Shown: one piece after another, positions 1 to 8,309 of the stretch
Position numbering within the stretch: position 1 is the first letter of the stretch
Layout: each line of letters begins with the position of its first letter
Origin: Mycobacterium colombiense
Lineage (GTDB): Bacteria; Actinomycetota; Actinomycetes; Mycobacteriales; Mycobacteriaceae
DNA length: 64,000 nucleotides
Direction: 5' to 3'
NCBI RefSeq assembly: GCF_003284935.1
Contig: NZ_QMEV01000015.1
Location: forward strand, 27,778 to 91,777
The notes under the pieces: model-generated
Told to the model about the DNA's origin: nothing
Database searches by the model: none
What the model saw: the letters and a program-made list of their open reading frames with translations, nothing else
Program-made: the position numbers and the translations under genes

Positions 1-380
1 TGCTGGGTGGCGCCGTCGATGATCTTGGGCAGGTAGCCCGGCCGGGGCGGGCCCGGCGTCACCCGGTGGTCGATGTACACCCAGGCCGGCGCCGGTCCGT
101 CGTCGGTGTGCACGGTCATTTCGTCGCGCCGGTAGCGCACCGGCACACCCTCGGCGCTGTCCAACGTCGCCAAGTCACCGTCGGAGATCTGCCAGACCAC
201 CCCGTACACCCGGTTACCCGCCAGCGGTTCGACGGTGGCCACGCCGCGCTGATTGATCAGCCAGTCGTGATCGGCCAGCACCGCCGGCCGCGGATGCGCG
301 GCGTCGGGGCAGCGTTGCGCCATCTGCCGGACGCATAGGTTCGACCCGTATGCGAAGTAAAGATGCCGGCGGGCCGGCAT
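1..380 (-). CDS. gamma-glutamylcyclotransferase-like protein, 3' end beyond window
   Basis: The reverse strand reads MPARRHLYFAYGSN at its start and stays open to the window edge (126 codons visible, C-terminus missing). The YFAYGSN motif close to the N-terminus, followed by VYGVVWQIS and a GVPVRYRRDEM segment, is typical of the gamma-glutamylcyclotransferase/AIG2-like fold, whose members release 5-oxoproline from gamma-glutamyl amines or act on related amides. The ATG follows the mntH stop codon directly (TGAATG), so the two genes are probably co-transcribed and translationally coupled. The substrate cannot be told from sequence; the family assignment is fairly sure. Confidence 0.75.
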   Translation of the reverse strand, partial: MPARRHLYFAYGSNLCVRQMAQRCPDAAHPRPAVLADHDWLINQRGVATVEPLAGNRVYGVVWQISDGDLATLDSAEGVPVRYRRDEMTVHTDDGPAPAWVYIDHRVTPGPPRPGYLPKIIDGATQ

Positions 381-1607
381 TCAGCCGGTCACCGTCAGCC
401 AGATGAGCACCACGTTAAGCAGACTAATCAATACGCCGACCGCCCAGCCGAGAATGGTGGTGATGCGGTGATTGACGTCGCCGCCCATCAGGGCGCGGTC
501 GCTGGTGAGCTTGATCAAGGGCAGCACCGCAAAAGGTATTCCGAACGACAACACCACCTGGGACAGCACCAGCGCGCGGGTGGGATCGAACCCCACCGCC
601 AGGATCACCAGGGCGGGCACCAGCGTGACCACCCGGCGCAGCACCATCGGAACCGACCGGTGCAACAACCCCTGCATGATCATGGCGCCGGCGTAGGCGC
701 CCACCGACGACGACGCCAGACCCGAGGCGAGCAGCCCGATCGCGAACAGCACGGCGATGGTCGCGCCCAGCGTGTTGTGGATCGCGGAGTAGGCGCCCTC
801 GATGGAGGCACTCACGTCGCGGTGCTGCAGGTTGATCGCGGCGATGATCAGCATCACGGCGTTCACCGTGCCCGCCACCGTCATCGCCAGCACTACATCC
901 CAGCGGGTGACGCGCAGCAGCAGGCGCCGATGCGATCCCTCGTCGGGATGCCCGTGCCGGTCCAACACCAGGCCCGAATGCATGTAGACCGCGTGCGGCA
1001 TGACGGTGGCGCCCAGGATGGCGGCCGCCAACAGCACGCTTTCCGTGCCGCGGAACCGGGGCACCAGGCCGCCGAGCATCTCCTCCGGCGGGGCGGTCTT
1101 GACGAAGAAGCTCGCCGCGAACCCGATCGCGATCACCAGCAGCAGGCCGGTGATGACGCGCTCGAAGATGATTTGTCCGCGCCGGTCCTGAATCCCCAAC
1201 AGCAGCAAGGCCACCAGGCCGGTGATCACCCCGCCGGCCAGCAGCGGCAAGCTGAACAGGATGTGCAAGGCGATGGCCCCGCCGACGACCTCGGCCGCGT
1301 CGGTGGCGATGGCCACGAGTTCGGCCTGAGCCCAGTAGACGAGCCGCGCCGGGCGGCCCATCCGCTTGCCGATCGTCGCGGGCAGGGAGCGCCCGGTGAC
1401 CAGCCCCAGCTTCGCCGACAGGTACTGCACCAGCCCCGCCAGCACGTTGGCCGCCACGATGACCCACAACAGCAGATAGCCGTACTGCGAACCGGCGCTG
1501 ACGTTGGCCGCGACGTTGCCGGGGTCGACGTAGGCGATCGCGGCGACGAACGCCGGCCCCAGCAAGTACCAGTTGCCCTTGAGCGAGCCCTGGGTGCGCT
1601 GCCCCAA
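381..1607 (-). CDS. mntH: NRAMP-family divalent metal (Mn2+/Fe2+) transporter MntH
   Basis: This 408-residue polytopic membrane protein imports Mn2+/Fe2+ with protons. The NRAMP signatures are visible: DPGN at residues 28-31 in the first membrane segment and the MPH motif near 203-205 in the sixth, both metal ligands in this family. Hydrophobic segments cover nearly the whole length, as expected for about 11 helices. The start is TTG; an in-frame stop lies only five codons upstream, so TTG is the only usable start in this frame. It is close to Mtb MntH (Rv0924c/Mramp) but slightly shorter at the N-terminus. It lies downstream of the dehydrogenase pair on the same strand after a 97-bp gap, and the downstream cyclotransferase-like gene abuts it. 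Confidence 0.93.
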   Translation of the reverse strand: MGQRTQGSLKGNWYLLGPAFVAAIAYVDPGNVAANVSAGSQYGYLLLWVIVAANVLAGLVQYLSAKLGLVTGRSLPATIGKRMGRPARLVYWAQAELVAIATDAAEVVGGAIALHILFSLPLLAGGVITGLVALLLLGIQDRRGQIIFERVITGLLLVIAIGFAASFFVKTAPPEEMLGGLVPRFRGTESVLLAAAILGATVMPHAVYMHSGLVLDRHGHPDEGSHRRLLLRVTRWDVVLAMTVAGTVNAVMLIIAAINLQHRDVSASIEGAYSAIHNTLGATIAVLFAIGLLASGLASSSVGAYAGAMIMQGLLHRSVPMVLRRVVTLVPALVILAVGFDPTRALVLSQVVLSFGIPFAVLPLIKLTSDRALMGGDVNHRITTILGWAVGVLISLLNVVLIWLTVTG

Positions 1608-1704
1608 CCTGCCGACCTCGATTCACTTCACCGAATAAGAAAGTGAGGGTAGTCGAACATCTGGGCGCGACCCGCAGCGGCTAGGGCGTTTCCCGCTCTC
1701 GGCG

Positions 1705-2781
1705 TCACTGCGGAAGGTAGAGCCCCTTCCCGGTGACCAGCGGCAGGTCGAGGGTCGTCACGATGCCGGGCTGGGCGGCGACGACCGCCGGGATCGCGTT
1801 GACGACGCGCATCGCGGTGGCCACCAGGCCGGCGTGGTTGTGATCGCCCTTGCGGCTGCTCAGGCAGACGTCCATGGCGTAGGACGGTTCGCCGGTGATC
1901 TCGATGCGGTAGGAGCCGCCCTCCTGGGCCGGCTGCGGCCAGTCGGGGCACAGGTCCTCGCGCAGCCGGGTGACGTGTTCGAGGACGACGACGGGGTGGC
2001 CGTCGACCTTGCCGAACACCTCGAAGCGCAGCGCCGCGGCGGTGCCCTTGGCGATGTGACCCGAGGCGATGTCGAAGTCCTCGGGGGCCGGGATGCGAAC
2101 GTAGTCCTGGGTGACCTCGTCGAGCGAAACGCCCAAACCCGCCGCGATCTGGCGGATCACCGATCCCCACGCCAGGCTGAGCACACCGGGTTGCAGCAGC
2201 ATGGGGATGTCGTCCATCGGCTTGCCGAAGCCCATGACGTCGAACATGACCGCGGCGCTGTCGTAGGTGGCGTAGTCCACGATCTCCATGCACCGGATCT
2301 GCTGGACGCTCTGGCAGGTGCCGGCCAGCGCCAGCGGCAGCAGGTCGTTGGCGAAACCGGGATCGATGCCATTGACGAAGAGGCTCGAATTGCCTTGTTG
2401 CGCCGCATCTTCCAGTGGCTTGATGAGCTCCTCGGGGATCACCTGCCACGGGTACTGCAAGAAGACGGGGCCGCTGCCGACGATGTTGATTCCGGCCGCC
2501 AGGACGCGCCGGTAGTCCTCGAGCGCCTCGGGCAGCCGGTTGTCGGCCAGCGCGTTGTACACCGCGCACTGCGGCCCGGTGGCGAGCACGGCATCGAGGT
2601 CCGTGCTCGCCAGCACGCCGGTCGACTCCGTAAGTCCCGCAAGCTCCGCCGCGTCCTTACCGGCCTTGGCGTCGGACGACACCCAGACGCCTCTGAGTTC
2701 GAACTCCGGGTTGGTGATGAGCGCCCGCAGCGCGTGGATACCGACGTTGCCGGTGCCCAATTGGACGACGGGGATGGGCAT
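1705..2781 (-). CDS. NAD(P)-binding dihydrodipicolinate-reductase-like oxidoreductase
   Basis: The 358-residue protein starts MPIPVVQLGTGNVG, a Rossmann nucleotide-binding motif (GTGNVG, residues 9-14), and resembles the N-terminal domain of dihydrodipicolinate reductase/2,4-diaminopentanoate dehydrogenase-like proteins. It matches Mtb Rv0926c in length and neighbourhood. The substrate is unknown; it is not DapB, which is shorter and encoded elsewhere in mycobacteria. It follows the short-chain dehydrogenase gene by 24 bp, so the two probably form one transcript under the KstR-like site at 3667-3680. A role in sterol or lipid oxidation is an inference from that site only. Confidence 0.8.
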   Translation of the reverse strand: MPIPVVQLGTGNVGIHALRALITNPEFELRGVWVSSDAKAGKDAAELAGLTESTGVLASTDLDAVLATGPQCAVYNALADNRLPEALEDYRRVLAAGINIVGSGPVFLQYPWQVIPEELIKPLEDAAQQGNSSLFVNGIDPGFANDLLPLALAGTCQSVQQIRCMEIVDYATYDSAAVMFDVMGFGKPMDDIPMLLQPGVLSLAWGSVIRQIAAGLGVSLDEVTQDYVRIPAPEDFDIASGHIAKGTAAALRFEVFGKVDGHPVVVLEHVTRLREDLCPDWPQPAQEGGSYRIEITGEPSYAMDVCLSSRKGDHNHAGLVATAMRVVNAIPAVVAAQPGIVTTLDLPLVTGKGLYLPQ

Positions 2782-2805
2782 GACGTGCTCCTCAGTGGTC
2801 GGGGG

Positions 2806-3597
2806 TCACAGATCCGGGACGGGGATGTCGAGGTTGGGGAAGGTCAGGCCGCCGTCGACCTCGAGCGTCTTGCCGGTCAGGAACTCACCGGCCGGCGACG
2901 CCAAATACACTGCGGCGGCAGCGATGTCGACGGGATCGCCGAGGCGGCGCATCGGTGTGGCCTTCTCCATCGGTGCCCGCAGCTCCTCGTTGGAGGCCAC
3001 CACGTCGAGCGCGGAGGTCAGGATCGAGCCCGGGGCGATCGCGTTGACCCGGATGCGCGGGCACAGGTCCAGCGCCGCCGACCGGGTGTAGTGCGCCAGC
3101 GCGGCCTTGGCGGTGGCGTAGGCGGCGAAGCCGCGCCCGGCGAGCCGGCCCATCGTCGAGGTGATGTTGATGATGTTGCCGCCACCGGAGTGCTCCAGCA
3201 TCAGCGGGACTGCCGCCAGCGTCAGCGCGTGGGCCGTGGCGACGTTGAAGGTGAACGCGTCCTTGAGGTCTTTGGTCGAGGTGGTCAGCAGCGTGTTCGG
3301 CATGGTCCCGCCGACGTTGTTGACGACGATGTCTAGTTTCCCGAAGGCCTCGACGGCCGCACCGGCGAGTTCCGCGGTGGCCTCTGGATGGGCCAGGTCG
3401 GCGGCCACCACGTGGGCCCGCCGCCCGACAGCACGGACCTGTTCGGCGACGGCTTCTAGTTGCGATTCCGTGCGCGAGGCGATGAGAACATCGGCGCCCG
3501 CCTCGGCGAAGGCCAGCGCGATGGCCGCGCCGAGGCCGCGGCCTGCACCGGTGATGACGGCGACTTTGTCGTCGAGACGGAACCTGTCAAGGATCAT
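2806..3597 (-). CDS. short-chain dehydrogenase/reductase (Rv0927c-like)
   Basis: A 263-residue classical SDR. The cofactor motif TGAGRGLG lies at residues 16-23, NNVGG near 93-97, and the catalytic tetrad is N118, S147, Y160 and K164 (YATAK). The last helix holds the usual VDGG sequence. It reduces or oxidises a carbonyl/hydroxyl substrate with NAD(P); which substrate is not evident. It is the first gene of a minus-strand pair with the Rossmann protein downstream. A palindrome fitting the KstR consensus lies 70 bp upstream of the start, which suggests sterol-responsive control. Mtb Rv0927c is the likely orthologue. Confidence 0.88.
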   Translation of the reverse strand: MILDRFRLDDKVAVITGAGRGLGAAIALAFAEAGADVLIASRTESQLEAVAEQVRAVGRRAHVVAADLAHPEATAELAGAAVEAFGKLDIVVNNVGGTMPNTLLTTSTKDLKDAFTFNVATAHALTLAAVPLMLEHSGGGNIINITSTMGRLAGRGFAAYATAKAALAHYTRSAALDLCPRIRVNAIAPGSILTSALDVVASNEELRAPMEKATPMRRLGDPVDIAAAAVYLASPAGEFLTGKTLEVDGGLTFPNLDIPVPDL

Positions 3598-3666
3598 GGC
3601 GGCCTCTCATTGTTGCGGTGTCAGCCGACACGGTAGCAAGCCGCGCGGTCTCGGATCGGGCATTTC

Positions 3667-3680
3667 TGGAACAGGTTCTA
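3667..3680. promoter_or_regulatory. KstR-type operator upstream of the SDR operon
   Basis: TGGAACAGGTTCTA fits the published KstR consensus TnnAACnnGTTnnA at every fixed position. It lies 70 bp upstream of the SDR start (minus strand) and 168 bp upstream of the first pstS start. KstR is a TetR-type repressor of sterol catabolism genes in mycobacteria. Binding is inferred. Confidence 0.6.
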
Positions 3681-3782
3681 GTTTTGCATACCGGCCTGTC
3701 GACGGGGCGCGAACAAGGGGTTTGGGTCGGTCCGGCGCAACGCGGCCGGCTCCGGGGGCCGCCGCGAAGCCATTCGCCCGCC

Positions 3783-3803
3783 GTTAACCTTGGTGCGGTT
3801 AGC
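3783..3803 (+). promoter_or_regulatory. putative phosphate-response (RegX3-type) repeat upstream of pstS copy 1
   Basis: GTTAAC at 3783-3788 is followed after nine bases by GTTAGC at 3798-3803, 45 bp before the start codon. The same arrangement with the same 15-bp period recurs before the second pstS gene. Conserved spacing in front of two Pst lipoprotein genes suggests a two-component operator; mycobacterial pst genes are controlled by SenX3-RegX3. The assignment to RegX3 is an inference. Confidence 0.55.
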
Positions 3804-3847
3804 TCAACGGTGACGATCATAGTTGGTGTCCACCGTGAGGAAGTAAC

Positions 3848-4954
3848 TTGAGGCGCAACCGATTTGGTGCCGCATTGACTGTCCTGACGGCCGGTGCGCT
3901 GGTGTTGTCGGGCTGCGGGGACGGTGGCATCCGAGCCTGGGGGAGCGGGTCAACCCCGTCGGGCCAGGTCAGTTGCGGCGGAAAGCGGACCGTGAAGGCC
4001 AGCGGGTCGACCGCTCAGGCCAACGCGATGACCCGCTTCGTCGACGCGTTCGAGCGTGCCTGCCCGGGCCAGACGCTCAATTACACCCCGAACGGTTCGG
4101 GTGCGGGCATCGGTGAATTCACCGGCGGTCACACCGATTTCGGTGGTTCGGATTCACCCCTGTCGCCCATCGAATACTTTGCGGCCCAGACGCGATGCGG
4201 TTCGCCGGCGTGGAACCTCCCGGTGGTGTTCGGACCGATCGCCATCACCTACCACGTCCAGGGCGTCGACTCGCTGATCCTCGACGCCCCCACCCTCGCC
4301 AAGATCTTCAAGGGCGCGATCGCCGCCTGGAACGACCCCGCGATCCACGCGCTGAACCCCGGCGTCACGCTGCCCGCCGAGCCCATCCACGTCGTGTTCC
4401 GCAGCGACCAGTCCGGCACCACGGACAACTTCCAGAAGTACCTGGACTCCGCGTCGGGCGGGGTGTGGGACCGGGGCATCGGCAAACCCTTCAACGGTGG
4501 CGTCGGGGAGGGCGCCGACGGCAACGGCGGCGCATCGGCGGCGGTGCAGGCGACCGAGGGCGCGATCGGCTACAACGAATGGTCGTTCGCGTCCGCGCGG
4601 CGATTGAGCATGGCCAGGATCATCACGTCGGCCGGGCCGGACCCGGTGTCGATCAGCGCGGACTCGGTCGGCAAGACGATCTCCGGTGCCACCATGGCCG
4701 GCCGGGGCAACGACTTGGTGGTGGACACCTTCTCGTTCTACAAGCCGACCCGGCCCGGTTCCTATCCCATCGTGTTGGCCACCTACGAGATCGTGTGTTC
4801 GAAGTACCCCGACCCCCAGGCCGGCGCGGCGGTGAAGGCGTTTCTGCAGAGCACCATCGGGCGCGGGCAGAACGGCTTGGCGGAGAACGGATACATCCCG
4901 GTGCCGGCGTCGTTCAGGTCCCGGCTGGCGGGTGCCATCGACGCCATCGGGTGA
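3848..4954 (+). CDS. pstS: phosphate-binding lipoprotein PstS, tandem copy 1
   Basis: This 368-residue periplasmic phosphate receptor is anchored by lipidation: a short signal peptide ends in the lipobox LSGC with the modified cysteine at residue 23. Phosphate-contact segments of the PstS family are present in order: [28 protein letters not shown] and DQSGTTDNF. The start is TTG preceded by GAGGAAG. It is highly similar to the next gene over its full length and to Mtb PstS3. It shares the same upstream repeat, so both copies probably respond to phosphate starvation. The C-terminal half is slightly more diverged (for example RRLSMARI against QKLNMAKI in copy 2). Confidence 0.93.
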   Translation: MRRNRFGAALTVLTAGALVLSGCGDGGIRAWGSGSTPSGQVSCGGKRTVKASGSTAQANAMTRFVDAFERACPGQTLNYTPNGSGAGIGEFTGGHTDFGGSDSPLSPIEYFAAQTRCGSPAWNLPVVFGPIAITYHVQGVDSLILDAPTLAKIFKGAIAAWNDPAIHALNPGVTLPAEPIHVVFRSDQSGTTDNFQKYLDSASGGVWDRGIGKPFNGGVGEGADGNGGASAAVQATEGAIGYNEWSFASARRLSMARIITSAGPDPVSISADSVGKTISGATMAGRGNDLVVDTFSFYKPTRPGSYPIVLATYEIVCSKYPDPQAGAAVKAFLQSTIGRGQNGLAENGYIPVPASFRSRLAGAIDAIG

Positions 4955-5102
4955 TGGGGCAACGGGGCGTTCGTCGGGCCCGCCCAGAGCCACCATTTCC
5001 TTTGCTGTCGCGCGCTTTCCAGATGGCATCGAGGTCGGCTCCCGCCCAGCCGACGCCGGTCACCGTCGCGTTAAACGCCGGTCGTCGAACAGTTTGCTCA
5101 CA

Positions 5103-5123
5103 GTTAACCTTGTTACTGTTAGC
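5103..5123 (+). promoter_or_regulatory. putative phosphate-response repeat upstream of pstS3
   Basis: GTTAAC (5103-5108) and GTTAGC (5118-5123) repeat the arrangement found before pstS copy 1, with the same 15-bp period, 84 bp before the start codon. The flanking CCTTG after the first half-site is also conserved. The 253-bp spacer between the two pstS genes therefore carries its own promoter region; the second gene need not depend on read-through. Confidence 0.55.
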
Positions 5124-5207
5124 TTCGTGGCTGCGAGACGGGCCGGCCGGGGCGCAACGTCACGGACCGGCGGCGATGCTGTTTCATCCCTACCGTAAGG
5201 AAGCGAA

Positions 5208-6320
5208 TTGAAACTCAACCGATTTGGCGCCGTACTGAGTGTCCTGAGCGCCGCAGCGCTGGCGCTGTCCGGATGCGGAAGCGACAACAACGGGACCGGC
5301 GCGAGTGCGACCAGTGGATCCGCGTCGGGCAAGGTGAGCTGCGGCGGGGCGAAAACCCTCAAGGCCAGCGGTTCGACGGCTCAGGCCAACGCGATGACCC
5401 GCTTCGTCAACGCGTTCGAGCAGGCCTGCCCCGGACAGACGCTGAACTACACGGCCAACGGATCGGGTGCGGGAATCAGCGAATTCAACGGAAAGCAAAC
5501 GGATTTCGGTGGTTCGGATTCGCCGTTGGCGCCGAATGAATACGCCGCGGCGCAACAACGTTGCGGTTCACCGGCGCTGAATCTGCCCGTGGTCTTCGGT
5601 CCGATCGCCATCACCTACAACGTCGCGGGCGTGACCTCGCTGAGCCTGAACGGCGCGACGGCGGCCAAGATCTTCAACGGCGCGATCACTACGTGGAACG
5701 ACCCCGCGATCCAGGCGCTCAACCCCGGCGTCACGCTGCCCGCCGAGCCGATCCACGTGGTATTCCGCAACGACGAATCCGGCACCACGGACAACTTCCA
5801 GAAGTACCTCGACGCCGCCGCCGACGGTGCGTGGGGCAAGGGCGCCGGTAAGACCTTCAAGGGCGGTGTCGGCGAGGGCGCCAAGGGCAACGACGGCACC
5901 TCGGCGGCGATCAAGGCCACCGAAGGGTCCATCACCTACAACGAGTGGTCGTTCGCCCAGGCGCAGAAACTGAACATGGCCAAGATCATCACCTCGGCCG
6001 GTCCGGACGCGGTGTCGATCAGCGCCGACTCGGTGGGCAAGACGATCGCCGGCGCCAAGATCGCGGGCCAGGGTAACGACCTGGTGCTCGACACGCTCTC
6101 GTTCTACAAGCCGACCCAGGCCGGTTCCTACCCGATCGTGCTGGCCACCTACGAGATCGTGTGCTCGAAGTATCCCGACGCCCAGATCGGCACCGCGGTC
6201 AAGGCGTTCCTGCAGAGCACCATCGGCGCCGGACAGAATGGCCTGGCCGACAACGGCTACATCCCGATCCCTGACGCGTTCAAAGCGAGGTTGTCTGCTT
6301 CGATCAACGCGATCACATAA
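5208..6320 (+). CDS. pstS3: phosphate-binding lipoprotein PstS3, tandem copy 2
   Basis: This 370-residue lipoprotein has the lipobox LSGC with Cys23 and the PstS phosphate-binding segments [28 protein letters not shown] and DESGTTDNF. From memory it resembles Mtb PstS3 (Rv0928) more closely than copy 1 does (MKLNRFGA start, [10 protein letters not shown] segment). The start is TTG after AAGGAAG, as in copy 1. It is separated from pstC2 by only 6 bp, so it is the receptor directly co-transcribed with the permease. It captures inorganic phosphate outside the membrane and delivers it to PstC2-PstA1. Confidence 0.95.
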   Translation: MKLNRFGAVLSVLSAAALALSGCGSDNNGTGASATSGSASGKVSCGGAKTLKASGSTAQANAMTRFVNAFEQACPGQTLNYTANGSGAGISEFNGKQTDFGGSDSPLAPNEYAAAQQRCGSPALNLPVVFGPIAITYNVAGVTSLSLNGATAAKIFNGAITTWNDPAIQALNPGVTLPAEPIHVVFRNDESGTTDNFQKYLDAAADGAWGKGAGKTFKGGVGEGAKGNDGTSAAIKATEGSITYNEWSFAQAQKLNMAKIITSAGPDAVSISADSVGKTIAGAKIAGQGNDLVLDTLSFYKPTQAGSYPIVLATYEIVCSKYPDAQIGTAVKAFLQSTIGAGQNGLADNGYIPIPDAFKARLSASINAIT

Positions 6321-6326
6321 CCTGAG

Positions 6327-7325
6327 GTGGTCGTGACACGAGGAACAGCAATCGACCCGTCGATTACGGAGAAGCCGGCACTCACAGCGCTGAGTGAGCA
6401 CGTGGGACGGCGGGCCGATCGGCTGTTCAAGTTGGCCGCCGCCGCCGCCGGTTCGACGATCGTGGTCGCGATCCTGTTGATCGCGGTGTTCCTGTTGTTG
6501 CGTGCCGTCCCGTCGCTGCGCGTCAACCACGCGAACTTCTTCACCAGTGCCAAATTCAGCACCAGCGACCCGCACCACCTCGCGTTCGGCATCCGCGACC
6601 TGCTGATGGTCACGGTGCTCAGTTCGCTGAGCGCGCTGGCGCTGGCCGTGCCCGTCGCGGTGGGCATCGCCGTGTTCCTCACCCAGTACGCACCCAAGCG
6701 GCTGGCGCGTCCCTTCGGGGCGGTGGTGGATCTGCTCGCCGCCGTGCCGTCGATCGTCTTCGGGCTGTGGGGCATTTTCGTGCTCGCGCCGCGTATCGAG
6801 CCGGTGGCGGCGTACCTCAATCGCCACCTCGGATGGTTTTTTCTGTTCAAGCAGGGCAACGTCTCGTTGGCCGGCGGTGGCACCATCTTCACCGCCGCCG
6901 TGGTGCTCTCGGTGATGATCCTGCCGATCGTCACGTCCGTCTCGCGCGAGGTTTTTCGGCAGACCCCGCACATCCAGATGGAAGCGGCCCAGGCACTGGG
7001 CGCCACCAAATGGGAAGTGGTCCGGATGACCGTGCTGCCGTTCGGCCGCAGCGGTGTGATCGCTGCCTCGATGCTCGGGTTGGGCCGGGCGCTGGGCGAG
7101 ACCGTGGCGGTGCTGATCATCCTGCGTTCGGCCGCCCGCCCGGGTAACTGGTCCCTGTTCGACGGCGGCTACACGTTCGCCTCGAAGATCGCCTCGGCGG
7201 CCGCGGAATTCAGCGAGCCGTTACCCACCGGCGCGTATATCTCGGCGGGTTTCGCGCTGTTCGTCTTGACGTTCGTCGTCAACGCGCTCGCACGGGCGAT
7301 CGCCGGCGGCAAGGTCAACGGATGA
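6327..7325 (+). CDS. pstC2: phosphate ABC transporter permease PstC2
   Basis: A 332-residue inner-membrane permease with about six hydrophobic segments. The cytoplasmic EAA loop that contacts the ATPase reads [20 protein letters not shown] near residue 215. It pairs with PstA1 to form the phosphate channel. GTG at 6327 is used here; GTG at 6333 is an equally possible start, and neither has an ideally spaced ribosome site because GAGG overlaps the region. It follows pstS3 by 6 bp. Strong similarity to Mtb PstC2 (Rv0929), including the HANFF and [14 protein letters not shown] segments. Confidence 0.95.
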   Translation: MVVTRGTAIDPSITEKPALTALSEHVGRRADRLFKLAAAAAGSTIVVAILLIAVFLLLRAVPSLRVNHANFFTSAKFSTSDPHHLAFGIRDLLMVTVLSSLSALALAVPVAVGIAVFLTQYAPKRLARPFGAVVDLLAAVPSIVFGLWGIFVLAPRIEPVAAYLNRHLGWFFLFKQGNVSLAGGGTIFTAAVVLSVMILPIVTSVSREVFRQTPHIQMEAAQALGATKWEVVRMTVLPFGRSGVIAASMLGLGRALGETVAVLIILRSAARPGNWSLFDGGYTFASKIASAAAEFSEPLPTGAYISAGFALFVLTFVVNALARAIAGGKVNG

Positions 7326-7336
7326 CGCGCGCGGGA

Positions 7337-7406
7337 GAGCGGCGCGCATGAGCCGCGCCGGTGACGATGCAGAGCGAAGCGATGAGAAGGAGCGGCGCGC
7401 ATGAGC
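7337..7406 (+). repeat. MIRU (mycobacterial interspersed repetitive unit), 53-bp type
   Basis: A 17-bp sequence (GAGCGGCGCGCATGAGC) occurs at 7337-7353 and 7390-7406, bounding a 53-bp unit. The unit contains the typical MIRU core GGTGACGATGCAGAGCGAAG and GATGAGAAGGAGCGG. The repeat carries its own ATG (7348) opening an 18-codon frame whose TGA (7402-7404) overlaps the pstA1 ATG, the stop/start geometry known for MIRUs in mycobacterial operons. The second copy of the 17-mer supplies the pstA1 start codon and ribosome site. Confidence 0.85.
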
Positions 7407-8303
7407 GTTGAAGCGCTCGACCGCCCGGTCAAGGTCGAGGTGTTCAGGCCGCTGAGCTTTCGGCGCCGGATCACCAACAACGCCGCGACCCTCTTCTTCC
7501 TCGGCTCGTTCGGCGTCGCGCTCGTGCCGCTGATCTGGGTGTTGTGGATCGTCATCGAGCGCGGCTGGTACGCCGTGACGCGGTCCGGGTGGTGGACCCA
7601 CTCGCTGCGCGGCGTGCTGCCGGAACAGTTCGCCGGCGGCGTCTATCACGCGCTGTACGGCACGCTGGTGCAGGCCGGGGTGGCCGCCGTGCTGGCCGTG
7701 CCGCTGGGCCTGATGACCGCGGTGTTTTTGGTCGAATACGGATCCGGGCGCCTGGTGCGGCTGACGACGTTCATGGTCGACGTGCTCGCCGGGGTGCCCT
7801 CGATCGTGGCGGCGCTGTTCATCTTCAGCCTCTGGATCGCCACCCTGGGTTTCCAGCAGAGTTCGTTCGCGGTGTCGCTGGCGCTGGTCTTGCTGATGCT
7901 GCCGGTGGTGGTGCGCTCCGCCGAGGAGATGCTGCGGCTGGTGCCCGACGACCTGCGTGAGGCCAGCTACGCGCTCGGTGTGTCCAAATGGAAGACGATC
8001 GTGCGGATCGTCTTCCCGATCGCTATGCCGGGCATCGTGTCCGGGATCCTGCTGTCCATCGCGCGGGTGATCGGCGAAACGGCGCCGGTGCTGGTGCTGG
8101 TCGGCTACAGCAGGTCGATCAACGTCGACATCTTCCACGGCAACATGGCTTCGCTGCCGTTGCTGATCTACACCGAACTCACCAACCCCGAGCACGCGGG
8201 CTTCCTGCGGATCTGGGGTGCGGCGCTGACGCTGATCATCATGGTCGCCGTGATCAACATCGTCGCCGCGCTGACCCGCTTCCTGGCCACGCGCAGGCGC
8301 TGA
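7401..8303 (+). CDS. pstA1: phosphate ABC transporter permease PstA1
   Basis: A 300-residue membrane permease, partner of PstC2. The EAA loop reads REASYALGVSKWKTIVRIVF, and hydrophobic segments alternate as in the PstA family. The start codon lies inside the MIRU repeat, with AAGGAG just upstream. It ends 6 bp before the convergent ku gene. No pstB (ATPase) follows it here, unlike the pknD-pstS2-pstB-pstS1-pstC1-pstA2 block that I recall at this point in Mtb, so the ATPase must come from another locus. Matches Mtb Rv0930 closely. Confidence 0.95.
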   Translation: MSVEALDRPVKVEVFRPLSFRRRITNNAATLFFLGSFGVALVPLIWVLWIVIERGWYAVTRSGWWTHSLRGVLPEQFAGGVYHALYGTLVQAGVAAVLAVPLGLMTAVFLVEYGSGRLVRLTTFMVDVLAGVPSIVAALFIFSLWIATLGFQQSSFAVSLALVLLMLPVVVRSAEEMLRLVPDDLREASYALGVSKWKTIVRIVFPIAMPGIVSGILLSIARVIGETAPVLVLVGYSRSINVDIFHGNMASLPLLIYTELTNPEHAGFLRIWGAALTLIIMVAVINIVAALTRFLATRRR

Positions 8304-8309
8304 CCGGGC

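Noticed and set aside
363..1646. 427-codon plus-strand open frame over mntH
   Set aside because: Its translation is a His/Gln/Arg-rich antisense shadow; the minus strand encodes a clear NRAMP transporter.
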